Part shown: positions 11,278-23,674 of the stretch, piece by piece
Layout of the letters: every line of letters begins with the position of its first letter
How positions within the stretch are numbered: the stretch's first letter is position 1
Assembly: GCA_018398805.1 (NCBI GenBank)
Contig: JAGFBZ010000180.1
Location: 1-64,000 of the forward strand
Direction: 5' to 3'
DNA from: Hirundichthys speculiger
Taxonomy: Eukaryota; Chordata; Actinopteri; Beloniformes; Exocoetidae
DNA length: 64,000 bases
The notes under the pieces: model-generated
Seen by the model: the letters and a program-made list of their open reading frames with translations, nothing else
The model's database searches: none
What the model was told of the DNA's origin: nothing
Position numbers and translations under genes: made by a program

Positions 11278-12290
11278 TTGTTTAATCTTATTCGGGGCCA
11301 ATTGGGTCCATTGAAGTAAATGCAGGTTAGTCCCAGTTCTGTCAGAATCAGTGTTTCAAACAATCAAACTTTATTTGTTTGGCATTTTTCACCAGTTTGT
11401 GAAACACAAAGTGCTTTACGAAATTAAAACAAAAGCAAAAGAAGCAACAATTGAAAAAAAAAACTCCTTTCCAACTTTGATCAGTAAAAACACAATTAAA
11501 TAAAGCCAGTCACTAACTTAGACAGATGTTTTCCAGACAGTCACACACACACCTGGACTCAGTCACAGAGCTGCTGAAGAAGACAATGAAAATACATAAA
11601 ACACATATGTAAGTCATTCTATAAATAAACAGGTACATTCTAAGATTAGGGTATTAGTAAATAGATAAAATAATAATTAAAGAATAAAAAACTGAAAATG
11701 TAGTCAGTGTTAGATCCTTCCTTCCACCGCTGGAACTTTCCAGAACCGCCTGGAACAGCTGCAGCTGACTCAGCGCTGAGGCATTTTAGGATTTTAGCCA
11801 ACTTTTCAGTTTCATATTCAACAGTCAAACAACAGTAATGAAGTAAGTGAAGAGTTAGACGCCACCGGGACATAAACCCGAGCAAAGAAACATTTAAACA
11901 TCATTTGATCAGCATTTTCTCTGCTGGCCTTAACCATTTTTATTTAGTCTGAATTTACCTTTCATCATTTTCAGGTTGAGTTTTACAAATGTTGTTTTAA
12001 CAGTCACTGGAAGGAGCCATGATTTCAGTTTTGACTAAAATATACCTGATCAGTTATTTTAAAAAATGGAGCAGATTTACAGGATCAACCAGCTGCAGAA
12101 TTTAAACATTTTAACTCCAGAGAAGAAGATTAGAAGATGTATTATTACTTCTTTAATCTCTATTATGACTTCTGTGTCTGCTGAAGTGAACAAGGACAGT
12201 CAGTGTTGCAGTAAAGGATTAAAGAGATGAATTTAACAGATTAATGAACAACTGTTCAGCTGAGCTGAGGTTAGGCTTTAATAAACCAGA
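11278..12290. other. Intergenic, one dispersed repeat fragment
   Basis: At about 11355-11440, aactttatttgtttggca and aaagtgctttacgaaatt resemble a common fish SINE-like tail. Nothing else recognised. Confidence 0.4.
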
Positions 12291-12299
12291 GCAGCTTAC

Positions 12300-12440
12300 C
12301 TGGTCAGGTGTAGCCGGTCTGAAGGGTGGACTCTTCAGCTGTCAGTGAAGTATCAGCAGGTCAACAGTCCAGCAGCCAATAGGAGTATAGGGGGAGGGTC
12401 TTAACTGCTGCTGAGCCAATCAGAGCACAGCTGTGCAGAG
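12300..12440 (-). promoter_or_regulatory. Candidate minus-strand promoter and noncoding first exon (possibly tymp)
   Basis: Two CCAAT boxes on the plus strand (12376-12380, 12416-12420; ATTGG on minus) and a GGGGAGGG Sp1-like box. On the minus strand they are followed by sequence ending at a GTAAGC donor (12299). This looks like a promoter plus untranslated exon for a minus-strand gene; the next start is tymp at 5402. Inference only. Confidence 0.35.
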
Positions 12441-12483
12441 ACGCTCCTTAGTCAAGTTAAAGTCCACGTTCTTCTGGGAGTGT

Positions 12484-12488
<5 letters not shown>

Positions 12489-12520
<32 letters not shown>
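12489..12520. repeat. GT dinucleotide microsatellite
   Basis: About 15 uninterrupted tg units. Confidence 0.98.
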
Positions 12521-12522
<2 letters not shown>

Positions 12523-12895
12523 AGTGTACATGAGTGTGGGAGTGTCACATGCATATTGATTTTAATCACAGTTAATCGCTGTGTTCTTTTCAAAACCATC
12601 AGCAGAAATAAAAAGTTGTGTTTTCTTTTACAAAAGGGTTCATATTTTTTTAATTTTTAATTTATTATTTTTTGGTCTGATGTTATTTTTTTATCTTTTA
12701 AGGACAACATCAGTTTATCAGAGGAACGAAATCTGAATAAACCTGATAAACACATGAGAATCCAGCAAAAAAAATGAAAAGATGTCAATTTGAAGAGTAA
12801 ATGAAGATGGAATATTTAAATATTTCAGAGCTCGACCGTCTGGATTCACATGAAACCTTAAACCATCTAGAACATTCACGAACATCTCAGCCCCC

Positions 12896-12950
12896 TAACC
12901 CTTTAACCCTAACCCTTTAACCCTAACCCTTTAACCCTAACCCTTTATTA
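12896..12950. repeat. Telomere-like 15-bp repeat
   Basis: Four copies of a unit containing ctttaaccctaaccc. Confidence 0.9.
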
Positions 12951-13085
12951 AACCAGGACTGAGAGAGGCATCACTCATTGTAAACCAAATTTACCCAAGG
13001 GTACAATAGATTAATCTGAATCTGAATCTGATGCTCCTGTCATACAACCCTGACCAGCCAACCCTAATGTTCTAGTAAATTACTT

Positions 13086-13340
13086 CATCCATCTATCCAT
13101 CATCCATCCATCCATCCATCCATCCATCCATCCATCCATCCATCCATCCATCCATCATCCATCCAGCCATCCATCCATCCATCCATCCATCCATCCATCC
13201 ATCCATCATCATCCATCCATCCATCCATCCATCCATCCATCCATCATCCATCCATCCATCATCATCCATCCATCCATCCATCCATCCATCCATCATCATC
13301 CATCATCCATCATCCATCCATCATCCATCCATCATCCATA
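13086..13340. repeat. CCAT microsatellite
   Basis: (atcc)n with catcatcc interruptions, running straight into the dispersed repeat at 13330-13430. Confidence 0.98.
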
Positions 13341-13430
13341 CCTGTGTCGTGCTCTACAGGGTCACCAGGATCAGCTGGAGTCGATCCCAGCTCTCTTTGG
13401 GTGAAAGGTAGGGTCCACCTGGGCAGGTCA
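13330..13430 (+). repeat. Dispersed fish repeat, fragment
   Basis: Contains ctacagggtcaccaggatca, gagtcgatcccagctctctt and gtccacctgggcaggtca. Same family as 21938-22055, 39815-40050 and 40788-41085, which also begin in CCAT runs. Confidence 0.75.
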
Positions 13431-13652
13431 GATAAATTACTTAATGATGTTCAAAGGTTTCATGGTGTTATTAAAGCCTCTTTAAGGACTTTATGGTACT
13501 TTCTTTCTTCAACCAGAATGAGTGGGTGTTTTTCATCTGACACTTTCACTTTCTTTCTGACTTTGTGTCAGGAAGAAGGTCCAGAGTCTGCTGGGAAGTA
13601 GTTTTCCACTGAACCCTTGTTCTTCTTTCACATTAACGTCCTTGAGGAGAAG

Positions 13653-14144
13653 CTGTAAGATAACATGACTGGCCAGAACCGAGAGGTAGGGTTTGCGTAC
13701 CACTACCTATTAAGAAAGAACCAGACAAGACCAGTCAACCTTTTGAATACCTTTGGTAGAGCCGTCTGACAGCTCTGAAGGTCCTCACAAACAGCATGTA
13801 TTCATTACAGAGAAAATCAGGTCGGGGAAGATTACAAGTTTCGGGTGAGAGTAGATAAGAGGAAGCATTACAACTCTTTTTAGGGAAACAGTGAAAGTTG
13901 AACGGATGTCATCAGTTTGCTGTCTGAGGCAAGATTAAGAATGAATATGGGGAAGTTCAAACTGATGTTAACGTTCTGTCGCTTTGTGGAGTTGATCAGT
14001 ACTTTCAAGGATCTTAGCTCCGGCTGACTGAGAGTCAACCAGATCTCGGTCTCTCTGAGTCTGGCTGCCTTGCTTTGCCGGTGACGGTAATAAATGCTCC
14101 GCTTCTGAACCACAGATTTCTCCGGTTTGTTCTTCGGCTTCCAA
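13653..14144 (+). mobile_element. Possible solo LTR
   Basis: Unit starting tgtaagat and ending ccaaca, with AATAAA near 14091 close to its 3' end, as in an LTR R region. No primer-binding site, internal genes or clear flanking duplication seen. Low confidence; could be unrelated unique sequence. Confidence 0.25.
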
Positions 14145-14147
14145 CAA

Positions 14148-14185
14148 AAAACCAGCTGACAACATGAAGACTGTCAGCTGGTTTT
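14148..14185. repeat. Inverted repeat, 14-bp arms
   Basis: Arms aaaaccagctgaca and tgtcagctggtttt, perfectly complementary, loop of about 10 nt. Function unknown. Confidence 0.85.
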
Positions 14186-14976
14186 GATCATAGGCATTGC
14201 AACCAGGGACCGGCCCCCTCCACATTTCAAAATTATCTGTTTGGACCGTCCCACCAGGCGCAGAGCGTCGGGGGGGCTGGGGGGCAGTACTCCCCCGGCC
14301 CGGACCCAGGAGGGCCCGGCGAAAGACAAAGAAACAGGCCTCTCCTCAGGCATCAGTTACACATTACGCAATACTGGATACAACGACTGTGACGAATACT
14401 TATGCAACGTACGAGGTTTTATATCGGTTTCCTCAGCCAGAATGAGTCATGGTTGATCAAAAAAATTTAAGACTGATTTTGGTCATGTGGGTTTCTACAC
14501 AGTGAATTGAATGTTGTGCTGCATGGCTGGCTTCATGTTCATTCTCACAGTTTACTTTACAAGGTGTAAATTTACAAGTGGATCGCTGGTAAGATCTCCA
14601 AATGTATTCTGGGTAAAATCGTCATCAACAGCCGTCCATCAGCATCATCATCAGTCCCTAGTCAACAGAGTCTATGTGGTGCAGGGTAGGTGGATCACAG
14701 ATTAATCTAATCATGAGCAGCAGTTCATACAAGCATAAAACTGGAGCAACAAAACGCAAAGAAAAGGAAAAAAAGAGCGCAGGAAAAGACTAAACTAAAA
14801 AAGGTCGATCCATATTCTCCTGAAGATGAACCTGACATTGTTGGCAGCGAGTCAAGCCCACCAGAACTGGGACCACGGTCAGGGAGCCAGATTTACAGGT
14901 ACAATTACCCACAATCAATGTCACTGAAAACAACATGTGAGTTAGTTGTAAACTGTTGATGTGGTTGTTATCGGAG

Positions 14977-16153
14977 TAGCCCAACCGCCTAACATTATTA
15001 TTAGGGGCCAGGTAGCCTAACGTTATTATTAGGGACCAGGTAGCCTAACATTATTATTAGGGGCCAGATAGCCTAACGTTATTATTAGGGGCCAGGTAGC
15101 CTAACGTTATTATTAGGGACCAGGTAGCCTAACGTTATTATTAGGGACCAGGTAGCCTAACGTTAATATTAGGGACCAGGTAGCCTAACGTTATTATTGG
15201 GGGCCAGGTAGCCTAACGTTATTATTAGGGGCCAGATAGCCTAACGTTATTATTAGGGGCCAGGTAGCCGAACGTTATTATTAGGGACCAGGTAGCCCAA
15301 CGTTATTATTAGGGACCAGGTAGCCTAACGTTATTATTAGGGGCCAGATAGCCTAACGTTATTATTAGGGACCAGGTAGCCTAACATTATTATTAGGGGC
15401 CAGTAGCCTAACGTTATTATTAGGGGCCAGGTAGCCTAACGTTATTATTAGGGACCAGGTAGCCTAACGTTATTATTAGGGACCAGGTAGCCTAACGTTA
15501 ATATTAGGGACCAGGTAGCCTAACGTTATTATTGGGGGCCAGGTAGCCTAACGTTATTATTAGGGGCCAGATAGCCTAACGTTATTATTAGGGGCCAGGT
15601 AGCCTAACGTTATTATTAGGGGGGACCAGCCTAACGTTATTATTAGGGCCTAACGGTATTTATTAGGGGCCAGGTAGCCTAACGTTATTATTAGGGGCCA
15701 GGTAGCCTAACGTTATTATTAGGGGCCAGGTAGCCTAACGTTATTATTAGGGGCCAGGTAGCCTAACGTTATTATTAGGGACCAGGTAGCCTAACGTTAT
15801 TATTAGGGGCCAGGTAGCCTAAACGTTATTATTAGGGGCCAGTAGCCTAACGTTTTATTAGGGGCCAGGTAGCCTAACGTTATATTAGGGACCAGGTTAC
15901 GTTATTATTAGGGACCAGGTAGCCTAACGTTATTAGGGGCCAGATAGCCTTATTATTAGGGGCCAGGTAGCCTAACGTTATTATTAGGGCCAGGTAAGCC
16001 TAGGGCCACGTTAGTATTAGGGACCAGGTAGCCTAACGTTATTATTAGGGACCAGGTAGCCTAACGTTATTACAGGTAGCCTAACGTTATTAGGGGCCAG
16101 GTAGCCTAACGTTATTATTAGGGACCAGGTAGACTAACGTTGTTATTAAGGAC
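14977..16153. repeat. 28-bp minisatellite, left part
   Basis: About 40 units with core ggtagcctaacgttattatt followed by agggg/agggacc. Continues at 17463 after a transposon insertion. Confidence 0.97.
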
Positions 16154-16156
16154 CAG

Positions 16157-17462
16157 AGGGTTGTACTACGAAGCAAGTTCAACACAGCCAGGCTTTCTTA
16201 GGGTGAGCTGGCTTAACAAACCTGAAACTCGCCATCAGAGATAACTGGTACCACGACGGTGGTTATCAACTATCTTTGTTAACCGCGGCTTTCTGCTTTC
16301 TGCTCTGTGCATGTTCACATAAAAGGGGGCGTTTGACGTGTCATTTGACGCCTATTCCGGATCAAATGGATAGATGGCGGTCCGTATATTTCAGTCAGGA
16401 GGAGCAGGTTTTAATAATGCAGAGCTATGAGGATTTCAAAGAAATCTTTACGGCCAAAAGCAATACTGTTGGTGCGAATAAAGCCAGAGAGGAGTGCTGG
16501 CAAAAAATTGCAAATCGTGTAAATTCGTAAGTTATATTTATTTCACCACTTAATGCACCTTAATCAATCTCCCTCCCTCTTTTAGAGCGCTTAAACTTTA
16601 AACTTAATGCAGCAGATTTAAACATTATGTGGGTCTGACTGTCCCATTATGAATGATAAATGAAAGTCACTTTAGTTTTTTGCTAAATCTATGTGAAATT
16701 AATTTAAGATTTAATATTATCTGTGATACCAATATACACTCACCGGCCACTTTAATAGGTACCCTATCACCCTGTGGAATCTTATGAATGAATTATATTA
16801 AAACATTTCACATGAAATTCCACGTCACACTGATTATCAATATAATGGACTATTAATTTATGTTACCTGATTTAGTAAAACGCTTCTTTTATTTGAAGCA
16901 TGGGCAGATGGCCAGGGAATACTACAAACATATTCAGCAGTTCAGTAAGAGCAAGTACAACCTTTATTCCAGTATTCTGGCTCAGATTTTCTGCATCACC
17001 AACTGAATGCATGTAGGTTCCCGCGGCAAAGAAACGCAAAGAAACGCACACCGTTAGCGCTACTGTGAGCGCACGGCTGCGTTTGGTGGTGCTGCCAATA
17101 TCTGGCTCTAGCAGATTACAAATGTAACGTATTCCCTCAGCTGGAAATCTCTAGCGTTCATAGAGAATATGGTCATGGGAAGCCAGCGGATCAGTCCGGT
17201 CTCTGAATACTCTCCCTCCATTGCACAATCCTGGCGCTAAAGTCAACGGGATTGGGTGAAAGTGAAAGGGCGGCGCTTTTTATAGCCGATTAGAGCCTAA
17301 ACTCTGCACATAACCTGCTCCGGACCAGGTTAGGCTTGCAGAGTAAGTTACCATGGTGATCTAGCCAGGTTAAAAGAGAGCCACCTTTGTGGTTCTGGAA
17401 ATCCTGGCTTTAGACTCAACATACCTCGCTAACCCTCTAATCTCGCTTCGTAGTATACCCCT
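16157..17462 (+). mobile_element. Harbinger-like DNA transposon (Myb-like exon, TIRs, CAG duplication)
   Basis: Imperfect terminal inverted repeats: left agggttgtactacgaagcaa, right (reverse complement) aggggtatactacgaagcga. The 3-bp CAG is duplicated at 16154-16156 and 17463-17465, splitting one 28-bp repeat unit. Plus-strand exon 16276-16530 encodes VYFSQEEQVLIMQSYEDFKE, then NKAREECWQKIANRVNS, a Myb/SANT-type domain found with PIF/Harbinger elements, ending at a GTAAGT donor. No transposase is present, so it is nonautonomous or deleted. The superfamily call rests on the Myb-like exon and 3-bp duplication. Confidence 0.65.
16733..16765. repeat. End fragment of a Tc1-like family
   Basis: cactcaccggccactttaat plus aggtaccc resembles the terminus of a widespread fish Tc1-like element. 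A second fragment is near 19740-19775. Too short to be sure. Confidence 0.4.
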
Positions 17463-18117
17463 CAGGTAGCCTAACGTTGTTATTAGGGACCAGGTAGCCT
17501 AACGTTATTATTAGGGACCAGGTAGCCTAACGTTGTTATTAGGGACCAGGTAGCCTAATGTTGTTATTAGGGACCAGGTAGCCTAACGTTATTATTAGGG
17601 GCCAGGTAGCCTAACGTTATTATTAGGGGCCAGGTAGCCTAACGTTGTTATTAGGGGCCAGGTAGCCTAACGTTATTATCAGGGGCCAGGTAGCCTAATG
17701 TTATTATTAGGGGCCAGGTAGCCTAACGTTATTATTAGGGGCCAGGTAGCCTAACGTTGTTATTAGGGGCCAGGTAGCCTAACGTTATTATCAGGGGCCA
17801 GGTAGCCTAATGTTATTATTAGGGGCCAGGTAGCCTAACGTTATTATCATGGGCCAGGTAGCCTAACGTTATTATCAGGGGCCAGGTAGCCTAACGTTAT
17901 TATTAGGGGCCAGGTAGCCTAACGTTATTATCATGGGCCAGGTAGCCTAACGTTATTATCAGGGGCCAGGTAGCCTAACGTTATTATTAGGGGCCAGGTA
18001 GCCTAATGTTATTATTAGGGGCCAGGTAGCCTAACGTTATTATTAGGGGCCAGGTAGCCTAATGTTATTATTAGGGGCCAGGTAGCCTAACGTTATTATT
18101 AGGGGCCAGGTAGCCTC
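17463..18117. repeat. 28-bp minisatellite, right part
   Basis: Same unit as 14977-16153 but with its own variants (gttgttattag, ttattatcagggg), about 23 units. Confidence 0.97.
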
Positions 18118-18269
18118 ATGTTTTTTGTTGTTCTCATGGTTTGTTAGACTTCATGTCGGTTTTGTCAGGTTACTCTTGCAAAAAGGCTCATACAATTATG
18201 TGCTCGGAGTTGGTATTTATTAACAACAATGGAAACACATCAGGCGAAATCGGCACTTGGTACCGCGCA

Positions 18270-19395
18270 GAATGAATGAATTAAATAATGAATGAATGAA
18301 TGAACGAATGCATGAATGAATGAATGAATGAATGAATGAATGAATGAATGAATGAATGAATGAATGAATGAATGAATGCATGAATGAATGAATGAATGAA
18401 TGAATGAATGAATGAATGAATGAATGAATGAATGAATGAATGAATGAATGAATGAATGAATGAATATGAATGCATGAATGAATGAATGAATGAATGAATG
18501 AATGAATGAATGAATGAATGAATGAATGAATGAATGAATGAATGAATGATGAATGAATGAATGAATGAATGAATGAATGAATGAATGAATGAATGAATGA
18601 ATGCATGAATGAATGAATGAATGAATGAATGAATGAATGAATGAATGAATGCATGAATAAATGCATAAATGAATGAATGAATGAATGAATGCAATGAATG
18701 AATGAATGAATGAATGAATGAATGAATGAACGAATGAATGAACGAATGAATGAACGAATGAACGAATAAATGAATGAATGCATGAATGAATGAATGAATG
18801 AATGCATAAATGAATGAATGAATGAATGAATGAATGAATAAATGCATAAATGAATGAATGTATGAATGCATGAATGAATGAATGCATGAATGAATGAATG
18901 AACGAATGAACGAATGAACGAATGAACGAATAAATGAATGAATGCATGAATGAATGAATGAATGAATGAATGAATAAATGAATGAATGAATGAATGAATA
19001 AATGCATAAATGAATGAATGTATGAATGCATGAATGAATGAATGAATGAATGAACGAATGAATGAATGAATGAATGAATGAATGAATGAATGAATGAATG
19101 AATGAATGAATGAATGAATGAATGAATGAATGAATGAATGAATGAATGAATAAATGCATAAATGAATGAATGTATGAATGCATGAATGAATGAATGAATG
19201 AATGAATGAATGAACGAATGAACATGAATGAACGAATAAATGAATGAACATTAATGAATGAATGAATGAATGAATGAATGAATGAATGAATGAATGAATG
19301 AATGAATGAATGAATGAATGAATGAATGAATGAATGAATGAATGAATGAACGAATGATGAATGAACGAATAATGCATGAATGAATGAATGAATGA
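18270..19395. repeat. TGAA tetranucleotide array
   Basis: (tgaa)n with regular tgca, cgaa and taaa variants. Long FIHSFIHS open frames on the minus strand are an artefact of composition. Confidence 0.98.
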
Positions 19396-20540
19396 TTGCC
19401 GGTAGCTACTACAACAATAACTGGTGCGTCTCCCGGGTGACGTCACAACCGCATACCACCGAATACATTTTAGACAATATATTATGCCATAATATTACAG
19501 GTTTGATTGATTTTAAAATGACATGGTCGCTCTTCGTGGTGTTGAACTCTTACTATCAAATGCTTAGAGCTATGTGTCAAATGTAGTAATGCTTGTAAGC
19601 CCCGCTGTTGTGGGCATGTGTATGTTGTAAAATTATGTAATCACAAGCTTTATTGGGCTTAAAGGGCCCGATCATATGCCCCGCCCCCGGCCCGGCAGTA
19701 ACATGTTTCACTGCTGGTCCCACATTTACAGTGTAAACATACACTCACCGGCCCTTTAATAGGCCCACCTGTCCAAGTCAATTCAATTCAATTCAGTTTT
19801 ATTTGTATAGTGTCTGTTACAATGTCAATTGTCTCTAGGCGTTGTTTACTGTCCTCCTGATGTCTTATGAGGCCTGTTTGTTTCTGTTGGTCTTGAGCTC
19901 TTTAGCGGTTTATGGGTCCTTATGAAGCCACGTGCAGCGTCGTCTGTGATGAACTCGTTTATCAGTCTTAACCTCGGGCTAGTGTTGGACCTGCTATTTG
20001 GCTGTGATTCTTCCATGTGTGGGTGTTTATGATCCAGTATCCTGCACTCCTGGTAATATGCAAATTATCTACGATGTTAATTGGGAGAACTTCAGAGGTT
20101 CTTCAGAAGTTCAGGTCCTGCACGCCGTGGACCTGCAAACGCTTGGGTTTAGACCAGCTCCTGGCTGGGGGTGGGGAAGGGGGGCGTCTGTCTGTTGTAG
20201 GTGAGGCCTGCTGCCATCATGTTAACATCTCCCAGGTATTTACTCCAATCATGTAGTCTAGAGTAGTCAGCCTCCAGGGGATCTTTTGCTGTTCCTCTTA
20301 TTTTCGGGGATCTGGCAACCCAAATTAAAACTAAAATTCAGGATTCAAACTCCTTCAATGGGATGTTTCTCATGTGCCATGGCATCATTTTCGAGACACC
20401 AGCTGTCGGAGGAATTTAGCTCAAGGCTCAATGTATTGATAAACAAGTGTTTAAGAATGACTGCATTTCCTTGATTAATGGTCTTGTGCTGACAGCAGCT
20501 GTCTGAGTTACCTGACCATCTCTGCTCGGACACTAATGGA
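19396..20540. other. Intergenic, no gene recognised
   Basis: A Tc1-like end fragment near 19740 and a dispersed-repeat edge (caattcaattcagttttatt) near 19780-19850; otherwise nothing identified. Confidence 0.4.
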
Positions 20541-20559
20541 GATTAAATCTCACTCCCAC

Positions 20560-21240
20560 CACTACTTTACAGTCACTGATCTCCTTCAGGTTCCATCATC
20601 TTCAGGTGTGGTCCACCTGTGTGCTCCTCCCTCCGCTCTGATCAGTCTCCCTGTGTTCCTGCCTCTTCTAGAAGAAAGTCCTCAATACAACCATCTCCAT
20701 CCATCTGACCTTCTATATTCATGTCTTGAACACCAAACCTGTCCATCACCTCCTCATCACCTCTGTTGTCTTCTCCAACAGGACCATTGAAGTCTGCTCC
20801 AGTCACCACTCTTTCATCTCTAGAGATGCTCTGCATCACTTCATCCACCTCATCCCAGAACTTCTCCTTCTCTTCTGATGCTCATCCTACCTGTAGGTCA
20901 GAACCACTAACTACATGAACATCACTCCTTCAGCCTCCAACTCTTTTCAGCTCCAGAACATTCCTAACAAGCTCCACCTTCAAGACAGTTCCTTCTCCAT
21001 TTCTCTTTCCATCTACACCATGAGCACCATGATAAAACAGTTTGAACCTGCTCCTCAGCTTCTGCTTTGCTACCTTTCCACCTGGTCTAATGAACATCAG
21101 AACATCCACCTTCCTCCTCAGCATCATGTCAACCATCTCCATCTGTTCCTGACATTGTCCCAATGTTCAGTCGCTACGACTGTGACGACTATGACGAGTC
21201 GGCCCTCGTCTCTTCTTTTACTGTTCCTGCTGCTGTAACA
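20560..21240 (-). mobile_element. RTE-type LINE endonuclease relic
   Basis: Minus-strand fragments KRKVDVLMFIRPGGKVAK-like, RFKLFYHGAHGVDGKRNGEG, LDEVMQSISRDERVVTGADF and NRGDEEVMDRFGVQD match the apurinic endonuclease domain of RTE-like elements (GADFN catalytic region). Several frameshifts; pseudogene. Confidence 0.7.
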
Positions 21241-21937
21241 GCTGTAACTAATTAAGGAATATTTTATCTTACTTTTCCTCTTTTCTCTCTGCCTTTAGAC
21301 ACACCTTCCACCTCTCCTTCTGTGACCAACCGATCTAGTTGGTCAGTTGAGGAATCACAGCCTTTAGTAGTCAGTAAACAAATCTTCTGAACATATTAAA
21401 TCCTTATTGAGCAAAAATCAGTAAATTTATTGTTCATCTGAGAGAAGATTCAATTAAGGTGGTCAGACTGTGGTGTTACTGGTCTAAACTGGTCAGACTG
21501 TGGTGTCTCCAGGTGTTTCCAGGTGGTGTAAAATGATTGAGCGTGACACTGTCAGGGGGTTTGTAATAAATGATGTTTATTAAAAGGTTCCAGTCTGTTT
21601 CAGAGCTCAGCAGTTGTCATTGTGTGCTCTCCAGTTTTAGAAAAAGAAGAAAAAACTACAAGTTCACACATCACTCACTCCAGAAAAACTACAAACATCC
21701 TGTAAAAATAGGAAGCTGAAAAGGAGGCGGGGCTAGGATTGTCAGCCAATCAGCAGGAAGCTGAGGGAGGAGTCAGTCTCTGTCTGTCAGTCTGCTGCAA
21801 CTGCAGCCACCTTCAGGTTTTAAAAGTGTTTAAAAGTATTTAAAGTGTTTACTCCTCAGTGAGGTGACAACAATTTGGATGCTTCTGTTTAGATCTGAAC
21901 TTCCTCTTGCTGAACACTAGAGGGACAAATTAACTCC

Positions 21938-22055
21938 ATCCATCCATCCATCATCTATACCCCCTTAATCCTCTGCAGGGCTCACGGGGCTCTGCTGGAG
22001 TCTATCCCAGCTCACTTCAGGTGAAAGGGAGGGGTTCACCTGGGCAGGTCACTAG
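21938..22055 (+). repeat. Dispersed fish repeat, fragment
   Basis: ccatccatccatcatctata start, then tctgctggagtctatcccag and ttcacctgggcaggtcac. Same family as 13330. Confidence 0.75.
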
Positions 22056-22195
22056 TCAAATGAACTCCAATTTGAAAAATTAATCTGAACTAAACCAACC
22101 CCAATTAAAATAACAAACCCAAACCTAAACTAACCTCAAATTCAATGACTTACCCAAACTAAACCAATCCCAACTAAGCCAACTAAGTCAAGCTA

Positions 22196-23290
22196 GTCAA
22201 GAATCTAAACATCTGTCAGAAGCATCTAAACATCTGTCAGAAGAATCTAAACATCTGTCAGAAGCTTCCAAACATCTGTCAGAAGAATCTAAACATCTGT
22301 CAGAAGCATCTAAACATCTGTCAGAAGCATCCAAACATCTGTCAGAAGCATCTAAACATCTGTCAGAAGAATCTAAACATCTGTCAGAAGCTTCCAAACA
22401 TCTGTCAGAAGCATCCAAACATCTGTCAGAAGAATCCAAACATCTGTCAGAAGCTTCCAAACATCTGTCAGAAGCTTCCAAACATCTGTCAGAAGAATCT
22501 AAACATCTGTCAGAAGCATCTAAACATCTGTCAGCAGAAGCATCTAAACACCTGTCAGAAGAATCTAAACATCTGTCAGAAGCATCTAAACATCTGTCAG
22601 AAGAATCTAAACATCTGTCAGAAGCTTCCAAACATCTGTCAGAAGCTTCCAAACATCTGTCAGAAGCATCCAAACATCTGTCAGAAGCATCTAAACACCT
22701 GTCAGAAGCTTCCAAACATCTGTCAGAAGCATCTAAACATCTGTCAGAAGCATCCAAACATCTGTCAGAAGCTTCCAAACATCTGTCAAAGCATCTGTCA
22801 GAAGCATCCAAACATCTGTCAGAAGCATCTAAACATCTGTCAGAAGCATCTAAAACATCTGTCAGAAGCATCTAAACATCTGTCAGAAGCATCCAAACAT
22901 CTGTCAGAAGCATCTAAACATCTGTCAGAAGCATCCAAACATCTGTCAGAAGCTTCCAAACATCTGTCAGAAGCATCCAAACATCTGTCAGAAGCATCCA
23001 AACATCTGTCAGAAGAATCTAAACATCTGTCAGAAGCATCTAAACATCTGTCAGAAGCATCTAAACATCTGTCAGAAGCATCCAAACATCTGTCAGAAGC
23101 TTCCAAACATCTGTCAGAAGCATCCAAAAACATCCTAAACATCTGTCAGAAGCATCAAGCATTCAGAAGCTTCCAACATCTGTCAGAAGCATCCAGACAT
23201 CTGTCAGAAGCATCCAAACATCTGTCAGAAGAATCTAAACATCTGTCAGAAGCATCTAAACATCTGTCAGAAGCATCCAAACATCTGTCT
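22196..23290. repeat. 21-bp minisatellite
   Basis: About 52 units around aaacatctgtcagaagcat. Because 21 is divisible by 3 it keeps a DASDRCL-type frame open; no sign of a real gene. Confidence 0.97.
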
Positions 23291-23674
23291 GACTGGTACC
23301 AGATCAGCACTGGAGAAGGTCAGCTGATGTGAGACCTTCAGAGTAGCTCAGACCGGTTCTAAGTGGTGAAGAACTGTCACATGACTGGATGGCAGCAGAT
23401 ACTACGAGCCAGGGGCGATTCTAGGGTCAGAGCTTGTAGCACCCCTAAAAAAGTGCTAGCCTCGCCTATGCTACCAACGATAGATAAGAAAGTGTTTGGT
23501 GTCATCTTGACAGAGGAAGGGAGAGAAGAAGAAGAATGAGGACTAAATAAGGTCTGGAAGTGTCTACAGTCTGATTTATGGGTACAGAGCAGTGACATTC
23601 ATGGACGTGACAGACAGTTCAGTGGGTTTAAGAAGAGATTTGAACCACATATGAGGAGAGGTTCAGTTTAGAAG

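Noticed and set aside
14977..18117. Regular 28-bp repeats resembling a CRISPR array
   Set aside because: Units are directly contiguous with no unique spacers and the DNA is vertebrate; no cas genes.
18220..19446. 408-residue FIHSFIHS open frame, minus strand
   Set aside because: Product of the TGAA tetranucleotide array; three overlapping frames give the same peptide.
22197..23142. DASDRCL repeat protein frames, minus strand
   Set aside because: 21-bp minisatellite with unit length divisible by 3; no start context, domain or flanking coding sequence.
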